Shown: one piece after another, positions 44,253-52,528 of the stretch
Layout of the letters: the number at the start of each line of letters is the position of its first letter
Position numbering within the stretch: the first letter of the stretch is position 1
From: Nostoc sp. S4
GTDB taxonomy: Bacteria > Cyanobacteriota > Cyanobacteriia > Cyanobacteriales > Nostocaceae
Direction: 5' to 3'
Assembly (NCBI GenBank): GCA_029379225.1
Contig: JAQYWR010000038.1
Coordinates: forward strand, 22,975 to 82,430
Length of the DNA: 59,456 bases
Program-made: the position numbers and the translations under genes
Notes under the pieces: model-generated
The model's input: the letters and a program-made list of their open reading frames with translations, nothing else
Database searches by the model: none
What the model was told of the DNA's origin: nothing

Positions 44253-45065
44253 TTACCCATTATCCGCAAACTCCGGATACAAGGTCATGCCACCGTCTAC
44301 AAAAAGTGTTGTGCCATTGACATAATCAGAGTCATCAGAAGCCAGCCAGACTGCTGCTTTAGCAATATCGTCTACGTTACCCACACGTTTTGCGGGAATC
44401 AGTTGTAGTAACTTCGCCTCTGCTTCTGGTGTGTCCCAAGCTGATTTATTAATTGGAGTCTTGATAGCACCAGGGGCAATACTATTGACGCGAATTTTGT
44501 GGGGGGCAAGTTCTTGGGCAATACTTTGCATCATCATATTAATACCGCCTTTACTAGTGGCATAATTAACATGACCTGCCCAAGGAATTACTTGATGCAC
44601 TGAACTCATGCAAATAATCTTACCTGCGGCACAAGAAATATCAGGCTTCACACCTCGGCGTAAGAATTCCTTAGCAGCTTCCCGCGCACATAAGAATTGT
44701 CCTGTCAGATTGATCCCAATGACCATGTTCCAATGGTCAATGGTCATATCGATAAATGCTGAGTCTTTTTGAACGCCGGAATTACTTACCAAAATATCAA
44801 TAGTGCCAAATTCTTGGAGCGTTTTGCTGAACATCGCCTTTACTTGGTCTTCTTTGCTAACATCAGCTTGAATAGCAAATGCTTCTCCGTTAGCAGCTTT
44901 GATATCATCAACAATTTTTTGGGCTTCTTCGGCTTCAGAGTGATAGTTAACAGCCACAGCTGCACCGGAGGAAGCCAAATGGCGAGCTATAGCTTCACCA
45001 ATACCAGAACTAGCACCCGTTACAAGTGCTTTTTGACCTTTGAGCAAATAAGGGGAGTAGCTCAT
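44253..45065 (-). CDS. SDR, glucose 1-dehydrogenase-like
   Basis: A 270-residue classical SDR: ALVTGASSGIGEAIA, VNYHSEAEEA (Asn-Tyr after strand 2, as in NADP-preferring forms), VSNSGVQ, the Ser of MSSVHQVIPW, YATSKGG (Tyr-Lys) and a closing NGTTLFVDGGMTLYP. The VNYHS and VDGGMTLYP features are those of Bacillus-type glucose 1-dehydrogenases. It would oxidise glucose to gluconolactone. Start has AAGGAAACACT. First gene of the minus-strand carbohydrate run. Confidence 0.85.
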   Translation of the reverse strand: MSYSPYLLKGQKALVTGASSGIGEAIARHLASSGAAVAVNYHSEAEEAQKIVDDIKAANGEAFAIQADVSKEDQVKAMFSKTLQEFGTIDILVSNSGVQKDSAFIDMTIDHWNMVIGINLTGQFLCAREAAKEFLRRGVKPDISCAAGKIICMSSVHQVIPWAGHVNYATSKGGINMMMQSIAQELAPHKIRVNSIAPGAIKTPINKSAWDTPEAEAKLLQLIPAKRVGNVDDIAKAAVWLASDDSDYVNGTTLFVDGGMTLYPEFADNG

Positions 45066-45443
45066 AGTGTTTCCTTAAATGTAGAGCTTTATTGTTTGTG
45101 ATACTGCCAATTAGTAGCAGAATTCACCAATGATGACTGATAAGTAATTTAATGGCCTCAATAGTGGAGCTGCTTATAAGACAAACTTCTAATTATTTGT
45201 GCTAAATATCACCTATTTGTACTTAATTTAGGAGAACAACTTTTTTGATTGTGGCATTACTTTAGAATTTTGTAGTGGCGATCGCTTCTAGCTGGTGAAG
45301 TAAAAAACATCTCTAACTAAAGAATTAGAAAAATTTAATTATTGAATGAAATCCTGAAAGCAGCAAGTTAATCGCAGTTTGTGGTAATCAGAAAATAGAT
45401 ATTGTAGCAACTTGCAACTTCATTTTTTAAGAGGCTGTTAAAT
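45066..45443. other. Intergenic region between divergent SDR and VOC genes
   Basis: It should hold both promoters. AT-rich, one HIP1 site at 45280; no gene, no clear repeat. Confidence 0.5.
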
Positions 45444-46406
45444 ATGTGTAGTCATAATGCACAAGTACAAAGAATTAGAGCTATTGGCTTAACGGTGACA
45501 AGCTGCGATCGCTCTTTGGATTTCTATAGACAAGCACTTCATTTTGAACTCGTTTCTGATATCACTGTTGCAGCAGCAGATTATAGCAATCTAAAAATTC
45601 GGATTGTGACTTTACGGCTAGGTAATGAACTTATCAAGTTGATGGAGTATCTCCACCTAAAGGGAAAACCCATCCCTAGTGATTCACAAAGTAATGACTT
45701 GTGGTTTCAACACATGGCGATTGTGGTCAGTGATATGGATAGTGCTTATACTCATCTGCGTTCCTTTAGCATTGAATCGATATCTGTTGCACCACAAACA
45801 ATGCCACCTGATAATGAAGCATCGGCTGGTGTGCGCGCTTTCAAGTTTAAAGACCCTGACGGTCATGATTTAGAGTTGATTTGGTTTCCGCCTGACAAAG
45901 GACAAGATAAATGGCATCAGCACACGAATCGCTTATTTTTAGGAATCGATCATAGTGCGATCGCAATTTCCAACACCGAACAGAGTCTACACTTTTACCG
46001 CGACCTTCTGTTAATGCAAATTGATAGCCGCAGTCTTAACTGGCAATCAACCCAAACTCGTTTGGATAATTTACCAAAAGCCAAAGTCCAAATTACAGCA
46101 CTGCGACCTGCTGAAGATGGTGTGGGAATTGAACTGTTAGACTACATTTTGCCTGGAAAGGGTCGTCCTATACCGAGTGACTGGAAAAGTTCTGATATTG
46201 GACATATCCAACTGGAATTAGTTGTAAATAATATTGAGCCGCTAATGGATAAGCTACGACACAACCAAGTGCAGTTTGTAGATAGCTCATTCTCTAACAG
46301 TCAAGGTTATTTAATAAAAGATCCTGACGGACATCCAATTTTGCTGATTGCTGAAGAAGATGAGGAGAATTTTCACAAATCAACAACAGAACCTCGTGCG
46401 ACATAA
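45444..46406 (+). CDS. VOC-superfamily protein with two glyoxalase-like domains
   Basis: A 320-residue protein with two tandem vicinal-oxygen-chelate modules. Each has a starting AIGLTVTSCDRSLDFYRQ or HSAIAISNTEQSLHFYRD and an ending FKFKDPDGHDLELI or YLIKDPDGHPILLI. This gives a paired betaalphabetabetabeta fold that binds a metal with His and Glu. Members include dioxygenases, glyoxalase I and resistance proteins. The fold is certain but the substrate is not. Confidence 0.88.
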   Translation: MCSHNAQVQRIRAIGLTVTSCDRSLDFYRQALHFELVSDITVAAADYSNLKIRIVTLRLGNELIKLMEYLHLKGKPIPSDSQSNDLWFQHMAIVVSDMDSAYTHLRSFSIESISVAPQTMPPDNEASAGVRAFKFKDPDGHDLELIWFPPDKGQDKWHQHTNRLFLGIDHSAIAISNTEQSLHFYRDLLLMQIDSRSLNWQSTQTRLDNLPKAKVQITALRPAEDGVGIELLDYILPGKGRPIPSDWKSSDIGHIQLELVVNNIEPLMDKLRHNQVQFVDSSFSNSQGYLIKDPDGHPILLIAEEDEENFHKSTTEPRAT

Positions 46407-46621
46407 ATCGTAATAAATTTAGTCATATTTTCGTCACAATTTTGCAATAGCTCTGTCAATACCACGTGTAATGCTATAGCTCTGGATTCGGAAATAGTCT
46501 GATACTAAATCCACACACCAGAATCTACTGAGGAGAATCATCGATCGGGCGCAAGCTCTTATAAAGATGATTCTATCAAATCGAAATTGCAAAATCTCAC
46601 CTAGTTGGAAGAAATAAAAAG

Positions 46622-47032
46622 ATGAATTGGAAAGTACTTGCTTTGCTCCCGGCTTTAACTATAGCTACTGCTGTACCTGCTTACTCTTTAACCAATAACA
46701 AAAGCCAAAATCCGGCTACTGCTACCCGTGTCGCACAAAGTACTCAGCAAGGCAGCATGATGAAAAAACCTAATGCTATGCACAAGCCTAGTGCTATGCA
46801 CAAGTCCAATACTATGGCAAAGCGTAGTAGTGGTACTGTACTTACAGTAGGCAGCACAGGAGAGGCAGTAAAAAATGTTCAGAATTCTTTGAAGCAACAA
46901 GGATTTTATACGGCAAGTGTGAATGGTGTCTTTGATAACAAAACTCGTGCAGCGGTGATGAAATTTCAGAAATCCAAAGGATTAAGAGCAGACGGAATAG
47001 CTGGACGGCGTACTTTAGCAGCTCTTAAATAA
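46622..47032 (+). CDS. Secreted peptidoglycan-binding domain protein
   Basis: A 136-residue protein. It has a signal peptide (LALLPALTIATAVPAYSLT), then a low-complexity linker of three near-repeats (AMHKPS, AMHKSN, MMKKPN), and a C-terminal PG_binding_1 domain (~80-135): GSTGEAVKNVQNSLKQQGFY, VFDNKTRAAVMKFQKSKGLRADGIAGRRTLAAL. It should be exported and bind cell wall. A hairpin 26 bp after the stop may be its terminator. Confidence 0.85.
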   Translation: MNWKVLALLPALTIATAVPAYSLTNNKSQNPATATRVAQSTQQGSMMKKPNAMHKPSAMHKSNTMAKRSSGTVLTVGSTGEAVKNVQNSLKQQGFYTASVNGVFDNKTRAAVMKFQKSKGLRADGIAGRRTLAALK

Positions 47033-47057
47033 ATAGAAATCAGAATACAGAATTAGT

Positions 47058-47093
47058 GAATTCAGGAGTGTTTTTGGCTTTGCTCCTGAGTTC
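47058..47093 (+). terminator. Hairpin GAATTCAGGAG...CTCCTGAGTTC
   Basis: Eleven-base arms with one mismatch around a T-rich 14-base loop, between two convergent genes. No long T-run follows. A family A element fragment lies just beyond, at 47151-47180. Confidence 0.55.
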
Positions 47094-47242
47094 TAAATTC
47101 TTCTTGCTCAAATAATTAAATAATTACTAATTAGTAATTCATAGTATACGAATCTGGTTTGATTCCTGAAATTTATCCTGAAAACTTGTGAAGTGGCTTC
47201 CAGGTAATTTACTCACAGTATTGTCAGTAAATAATCTATGTT

Positions 47243-47809
47243 TTACCGTCCAAAAATTAAAGCATCAAGTGAATAAGCACCAGGGCCTAAAACTGCGATC
47301 GCCAGAAGCATCACACAAAAGAGAAACGCTTTTTCCCAACTTGGCGGTTCGGCTTTTCCTAAAGGGCCTTTGTACTGATCTTCGGGAATTAAGTAAGGGT
47401 CTGTGGCCACAAAGGGCTTACCTTCAATTAGATGTAACCAGATCGCAAACAACATAGAAGCCAAAATCGGCAGAGTTGCTAAAAGCGTGAGAAATCCCAA
47501 GATCAGGAAAAATCCACCGCCCAACATTGTCCATGCAGAGATAAAGCAAAGAAACACGGGTGTTTTAAGAGACTCAGCCCATTGGCGAAGATGCACTGCT
47601 TTTGGATAGCCGTGGAGCAGGAACAACCCGCCAATACTGACTCTGAGCAATAAAAGCGCTAATCCCGGAAGTCCGCTAGGATAGACATGAGAGAGAGAAC
47701 TTAATAAATACGGGCCTAGAAATGGATAATTAACTGAAGTTAATACAACTATTAACTTCGGTAGCACCCACACAGCGATCGCTACACCTAGCACAAATTG
47801 ATAAATCAT
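47243..47809 (-). CDS. DoxX-family membrane protein
   Basis: A 188-residue protein with an N-terminal membrane segment and about four more (GLALLLLRVSIGGLFLLHGYPKA; GFLTLLATLPILASMLFAIWLHL; AFLFCVMLLAIAVLGPGAYSLD). LRVSIGGLFLLHG and GPGAYSLD are DoxX signatures. Such proteins work with redox enzymes in the membrane (thiosulfate:quinone or detoxification roles). Its ATG overlaps the TGA of the SMP-30 gene, so the two are coupled. Confidence 0.85.
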   Translation of the reverse strand: MIYQFVLGVAIAVWVLPKLIVVLTSVNYPFLGPYLLSSLSHVYPSGLPGLALLLLRVSIGGLFLLHGYPKAVHLRQWAESLKTPVFLCFISAWTMLGGGFFLILGFLTLLATLPILASMLFAIWLHLIEGKPFVATDPYLIPEDQYKGPLGKAEPPSWEKAFLFCVMLLAIAVLGPGAYSLDALIFGR

Positions 47810-48711
47810 AACTGCACACCACGGGTATTAAGGTCGATAACATATAAGGATTTGCCTGCTGTAATAAACAGCCGATCGCGTTCCTTACCACCAAAAGTTA
47901 AATTAGCGCATGTTTCCGGTACAAGAATTTTTCCTAACTGAGTCCCATCGGGGGCGTATACTTGCACGCTGTCTTGAGAACTAGTAAAAACATTGCCATG
48001 TTCGTCAACCCGCAAGCCATCAGGTTGTCCTGGATCGATGATTGCGAACACGCGACCATTTTTCACATGGCGGGAGTCCACAATCTCGTACACACGAATA
48101 TGATGAGGCCCGCCAGGAATATTAAATGCAGCTGTATCTGAAACATATAAAAGGCTTTCGTCTGGACTGAAAGCCAGCCCATTCGGACGCACCATGTCAG
48201 TGACTACAGGAGAAATTTCACCAGTTGTTGGATCGAAGCGGTAGACGTAACTTCCGGGTTGTTCTTGTTCGCCTCCATAACCTTGGTTTGGCTCGGTGAG
48301 ACCATAAGGCGGATCGGTAAACCAAATTGTGCCGTCGCTTTTTACTACCAAATCATTGGGACTGTTAAGGCGTTTGCCTTGATAGCGATCGACTAAAATC
48401 TTCCATTCACCATCGTGTTCGCATCGGACGATCGCCCGCAAACCAGACGAACACGCAACCAGACGACCCTCCAAGTCGCGATAATTACCGCTTTGATAAT
48501 CAGATGGATCTCGGAGGACGGTTACGTTGTCAGTAGGACTCCAGCGTAACAGGCGGTTATTGTGAGCGTCACTCCAGACAACGCTATCATCTTCGTGGAA
48601 GTAAACAGGCCCCTCGCTATGGACTGCACCGCTGGCAAGCTTTTGCAGTAAAGCACCTGGGCGTACTAAGGCATACATGCGATCGTCATAAATCTTAATG
48701 GCTTGGGCCAT
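47806..48711 (-). CDS. SMP-30/gluconolactonase-like beta-propeller protein
   Basis: A 301-residue protein with HSEGPVYFHEDDSVVWSD (the metal Glu), RLNSPNDLVVKSDGTIWFTDPPYGL (Asn ligand), MVRPNGLAFSPDESLLYVSD and QPDGLRVDEHGNVFTSS (Asp ligand), the pattern of the calcium-dependent lactonase propeller. It would open gluconolactone, the product of the neighbouring sugar dehydrogenases. No signal peptide. A good AGGAGATTCTG site precedes the ATG. Confidence 0.88.
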   Translation of the reverse strand: MAQAIKIYDDRMYALVRPGALLQKLASGAVHSEGPVYFHEDDSVVWSDAHNNRLLRWSPTDNVTVLRDPSDYQSGNYRDLEGRLVACSSGLRAIVRCEHDGEWKILVDRYQGKRLNSPNDLVVKSDGTIWFTDPPYGLTEPNQGYGGEQEQPGSYVYRFDPTTGEISPVVTDMVRPNGLAFSPDESLLYVSDTAAFNIPGGPHHIRVYEIVDSRHVKNGRVFAIIDPGQPDGLRVDEHGNVFTSSQDSVQVYAPDGTQLGKILVPETCANLTFGGKERDRLFITAGKSLYVIDLNTRGVQL

Positions 48712-49470
48712 CAGAATCTCCTGTGATTCAACTTAGTTACTGGCGATCTATAGCAGGTTCAAGTTAATACTAAACTGGTATCAAAGGATATTTATATATT
48801 TAATAATAAAAGTACAATTTTTTAACTTTTATACTTATCAATAATTATTAAGATAATTAGGATAAAAACAATTATTATTGAATAAGCTTTGATTTACCTC
48901 AAACCCTAGACATATATTGTTCGAGTATTTTCTCCATCTAAAATTATTTTTAATTACTAAATAACTTAACTTTATTAAAATAATCAATTCTGTTATCAAT
49001 AATTCTTTTCTTTAATCAAATACTTTTTCTAAGTCTGTATTTAAAAAGTACACTTTATCAAAAATTCTGCATAGTATTTTTTAAATCTATCCAAATTACA
49101 TAATTTTTTACAAAAATCTGAAATTAAAAATAAACACTAGCCTCTTTTTTAGATATAAATAAAAGTTAAGCCATTAGGCAGAAGCTAAAATATTAAATTA
49201 GTAATAATATATTTGGCCTGGGTTTCGCAAATTTATCTGCTGCTAAAAATTTTTTAATTCTCAGTTACAAATCTCAGTTGAAACATATTGTTTTCAAAGT
49301 TTATCTATGTCCAAAGGCTGAATTTTTCATTTTAGATATATACCATTGATAAGTTGAAAAATTCAAACTCGATGAAATAAAGTAAAGCGTCTAAGCAAAA
49401 ACTATCTGAATATTTTTCAATTAATTCGGCTTAGCAGAAATTGTTTGCACTATATAGAAACAAATAGCGT
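48712..49470. other. Long AT-rich intergenic region
   Basis: About 760 bp of A/T-rich DNA between divergent genes. No gene, repeat or structured element was recognised. Confidence 0.5.
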
Positions 49471-50268
49471 ATGGATCTTGGTCTTAAAGATAAAGTCGCT
49501 GTAGTTACTGGAGCTGATTCTGGTATTGGGAAAGCGACAGCCCAACTGCTTGCTCGTGAGGGTGCAAAGGTTACTATTATTGATAAGACTTTAGAAACTC
49601 TTCAACAGACGGCCGAGGAGTTAAAAAAGTTTGGAGAAATATTTACGGTTCAGGCAAACCTCACCCAGCCTAAAGAAATTGAAGCTGCCAAAGAGCAAAT
49701 ACTAGAGCGCTTTGGAACAGTTCACATTCTTGTCAATGCAGCAGGAATTACAGGTGCTACGAAAGATTTTCTGGAGCTTAGCGACCAAGAATGGTATGAG
49801 ACGATTGAGGTTGACTTGATGGGGACGGTACGCATCTGTCGCGCTTTTATTGGGGTGATGCGTAAAGCTGGTTGGGGGAGAGTCATCCTCATCAGTTCGG
49901 AAGATGCACTACAGCCTTATCCAGAAGAAGTACCTTACTGCGCTTGCAAAGCAGCAGTATTAAATCTTGCTAAAAATTTATCTAAAGCATATGCAAAGGA
50001 TGGCGTGTTGGTAAATGCAGTTTCTCCTGCCTATATTGCCACCCCAATGACTGACACAATGATGCAAAAGCGCTCAAAAGAGCTGGGTGTCAGCTTTGAT
50101 GAAGCAATTAACAGTTTCCTTGACGAACAGCGCCCTCACATCGAACTCAAACGACGTGGCAAACCAGAAGAAGTAGCGGCTGTGATTGCATTCCTTTGCT
50201 CTGAGCAATCAAGCTTTGTGGTTGGTTCTAACTATCGGGTAGATGGTGGTTCGGTTGCAAGTTTGTGA
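49471..50268 (+). CDS. Short-chain dehydrogenase/reductase
   Basis: A 265-residue SDR: KVAVVTGADSGIGKATA, IDKT after strand 2 (Asp, so NAD is preferred), VNAAGITG, LISSEDA (Ser), YCACKAA (Tyr-Lys) and SNYRVDGGSVASL at the end. Substrate unknown. Same strand as the Rieske-FAD and GMC genes downstream, with 324 bp between. Confidence 0.85.
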   Translation: MDLGLKDKVAVVTGADSGIGKATAQLLAREGAKVTIIDKTLETLQQTAEELKKFGEIFTVQANLTQPKEIEAAKEQILERFGTVHILVNAAGITGATKDFLELSDQEWYETIEVDLMGTVRICRAFIGVMRKAGWGRVILISSEDALQPYPEEVPYCACKAAVLNLAKNLSKAYAKDGVLVNAVSPAYIATPMTDTMMQKRSKELGVSFDEAINSFLDEQRPHIELKRRGKPEEVAAVIAFLCSEQSSFVVGSNYRVDGGSVASL

Positions 50269-50592
50269 GTCAAGCGGGTGTAGAGGAAACTAAGCTGTTC
50301 CATATTTGACAGGGTATATATTTTCGTGTTGACAGTTGAGTGTTAATACTCAGCTCTCACCGAACCTCACAAGTGATTATGCAACGCCTATTTTAGCTTA
50401 GTAGTCTGACCGACTCTGAGATTGTATACAGAAGGCAAGTATGCTGGAGGTAAAACTATTACTATTCATAGCTTTCATGCTTGTCATTATGTCCTAAACT
50501 ATGTGATTAGGGCTATATCTGGTTTTTCGGGTTGGAATCTGTCGGATTTGAAACAATTGGTATAACTATTATTCTTAATTTAAAAGTCGAAT
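50269..50592. other. Intergenic region, nothing recognised
   Basis: No clear repeat, hairpin or gene. The next start is preceded by TTTAAAAGTCGAAT, with no good ribosome-binding site. Confidence 0.45.
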
Positions 50593-52224
50593 ATGAAACA
50601 AATAGAAGCAGTTGTTGCCAATATCAACGACCTAAATGATGGTGAAATGCGACAGGTGTCTGTCGGTGAGGCAGAAATTTTACTGAGTCGGATAGATGGA
50701 AAGTTTTATGCCGTCGGCGCACACTGCACTCACTATAAAGCCTCACTGGCAGAGGGGGTGTTGAGTGGACATTATGTTGTTTGTCCCTGGCACAATGCCT
50801 ATTTTGACGTGACCACAGGCGACCAATTAGAGCCACCTGGCTTGGATAGTCTAGCTTGCTATCAAGTACGCATTGAAGGTGAAAACGTTATTGTCAGCGT
50901 CCCAGAGTCAACAACGGGATTACGATCGCCTGCAATGGCGCAGTTCGACCCCGACGTTGATGGACGCACATTTGTCATCTTAGGCGCAGGAGCGGCGGGT
51001 GTCCATGCCGCAGAAACATTGCGAGTAGCTGGATATCAAGGGCGAATCGTGATGATTACTCAGGATGACAAGCTACCCTACGATCGCACCAAACTGACTA
51101 AAGACTACTTTATTGGTAAGACATCCGCCGACGAAATGCCCTTACGTTCCTCCGATTTCTACAAAGAACACGGCATTGAAGTGCTGTTGAATAAGCGAGT
51201 CGAACGGGTAGAAACAACGGCAAAAGCGATCGCCTTTACCGATAGCGCCAGCAGTAGCGACACCCAAGCATCTGGTGATTCATTAACTTATGATGCCCTA
51301 TTGGTAGCAACAGGAGGAAAACCACGCCAGCTAGATATTCCAGGTGCGGACTTAGAAAATATTGTCACATTACGCAGTTTTAATGATACCGATTGGATTT
51401 TGACAAGCATCAAGGAAAAAGCACAAGCGGTAGTCATTGGTTCGAGTTTTATCGGTATGGAAACCGCAGCTGGATTATGTCAGCATGGCTTGCAAGTAAC
51501 TGTAGTCTCCCCGGATTCTGTACCTTTCAAGAAAATTCTGGGTGAGGAAATTGGCAAACAATTTCAACAAGTTCATGAAGAAAACGGCGTTACTTTTAAA
51601 TTTGAAAGAAAAGCGGTGCAATTTGAAGGTAACGGCAAAGTAGAAACTGTAGTTCTAGATAATGGCGATCGCTTGCAAGCAGATATCGTAATAGTTGGTA
51701 TTGGCGTACAGCCTGCAACAGACTTTCTTGAGGGTGTTGATTTGCATCCCAAAGATAACAGTATTGTTGTTGATGAATACTTGCGTGCGGCTGATAACAT
51801 CTACGCCGCAGGTGATATTGCCCGTTATCCCGATTGGCGTACCAGCGAATCGATTCGCATTGAACATTGGCGAGTCGCAGCTCAGCAAGGGCGAATTGCA
51901 GCTCATAACATGACAGGGAAAGCAGTCAAATTCAGAGGGCTTCCTTTGTTCTGGACAATGCAATTCAAGTTTCCCTTGCGCTACATCGGCCACGCCGAAA
52001 GTTGGGATGAAATAATTGTAGATGGAGATTTGCAAAAACAAGAATTCATTGCTTTCTACGTCGAAAAAAATAAAGTCTTAGCAGTTGCAACTAGCCATAA
52101 AGATACAGAAACAGCAGCTATCTCAGAATTGATGCGCTTGAACCAGATGCTAACCGTTGAAGAATTACGCAGCGGCATAATTGATTTGATTCAAAAACAG
52201 CCTGAAGCTAATAATAAGCACTAG
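50593..52224 (+). CDS. Rieske-domain FAD/NAD(P)-dependent reductase (AIFM3/ferredoxin-reductase type)
   Basis: A 543-residue protein. Residues 1-115 form a Rieske [2Fe-2S] domain with C45-T-H47 and C64-P-W-H67. An FAD domain follows from ~127 (FVILGAGAAGVHAAE), an NAD-binding motif (AVVIGSSFIGMETAAGL) at ~280, then NIYAAGDIARYPDW (FAD contact) and a C-terminal reductase-like domain. It probably moves electrons from NAD(P)H to an oxygenase or other acceptor. It precedes a GMC dehydrogenase by about 300 bp. Confidence 0.9.
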   Translation: MKQIEAVVANINDLNDGEMRQVSVGEAEILLSRIDGKFYAVGAHCTHYKASLAEGVLSGHYVVCPWHNAYFDVTTGDQLEPPGLDSLACYQVRIEGENVIVSVPESTTGLRSPAMAQFDPDVDGRTFVILGAGAAGVHAAETLRVAGYQGRIVMITQDDKLPYDRTKLTKDYFIGKTSADEMPLRSSDFYKEHGIEVLLNKRVERVETTAKAIAFTDSASSSDTQASGDSLTYDALLVATGGKPRQLDIPGADLENIVTLRSFNDTDWILTSIKEKAQAVVIGSSFIGMETAAGLCQHGLQVTVVSPDSVPFKKILGEEIGKQFQQVHEENGVTFKFERKAVQFEGNGKVETVVLDNGDRLQADIVIVGIGVQPATDFLEGVDLHPKDNSIVVDEYLRAADNIYAAGDIARYPDWRTSESIRIEHWRVAAQQGRIAAHNMTGKAVKFRGLPLFWTMQFKFPLRYIGHAESWDEIIVDGDLQKQEFIAFYVEKNKVLAVATSHKDTETAAISELMRLNQMLTVEELRSGIIDLIQKQPEANNKH

Positions 52225-52228
52225 CTTT

Positions 52229-52346
52229 GTAGTCAGTGCTTTAGTACTCAATTCAGTATTTTAGTGCTGACTACTGGCGATGCTGCCATTGCTGATAAAA
52301 TATGAATTCACTTCAGTACTCAATTGAGTACTTTAGTGCTGACTAC
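52229..52346. repeat. Direct repeats with embedded palindromes after the Rieske gene
   Basis: A 35-bp segment ending AGTGCTGACTAC occurs at 52240-52274 and, slightly changed, at 52312-52346. The second copy contains the perfect palindrome AGTACTCAATTGAGTACT (52315-52332). The left edge GTAGTCAG at 52229 also pairs with CTGACTAC, so stem-loops can form. Perhaps a terminator or a repeat relic. Confidence 0.7.
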
Positions 52347-52399
52347 AAATCAGCCAGATTAATAAATTCGAGAGCAAAATAATTTGCAACCTCCTGCAT

Positions 52400-52528
52400 A
52401 CACAGCAGATTGCAAGTAAGCGAGGTACAAAATCCAGGACTGATCGATCACAGATAAAAAGTTTCTACCTCCTGCCTCCTGCCTCAAAACCTGTAACTTT
52501 GTACTTCATGCGAATCAAAACTGCTGTA
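52400..52528. mobile_element. MITE-like element, family B, copy 2, abutting a start codon
   Basis: 129 bp with ends ACAGCAG...GAGGTACAAA and the inverted TACAGCAG...GAAGTACAAA. The last base of the right end (CTGCTGTA) is the A of the ATG of the GMC oxidoreductase. The element therefore forms the whole immediate leader of that gene. Confidence 0.75.
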
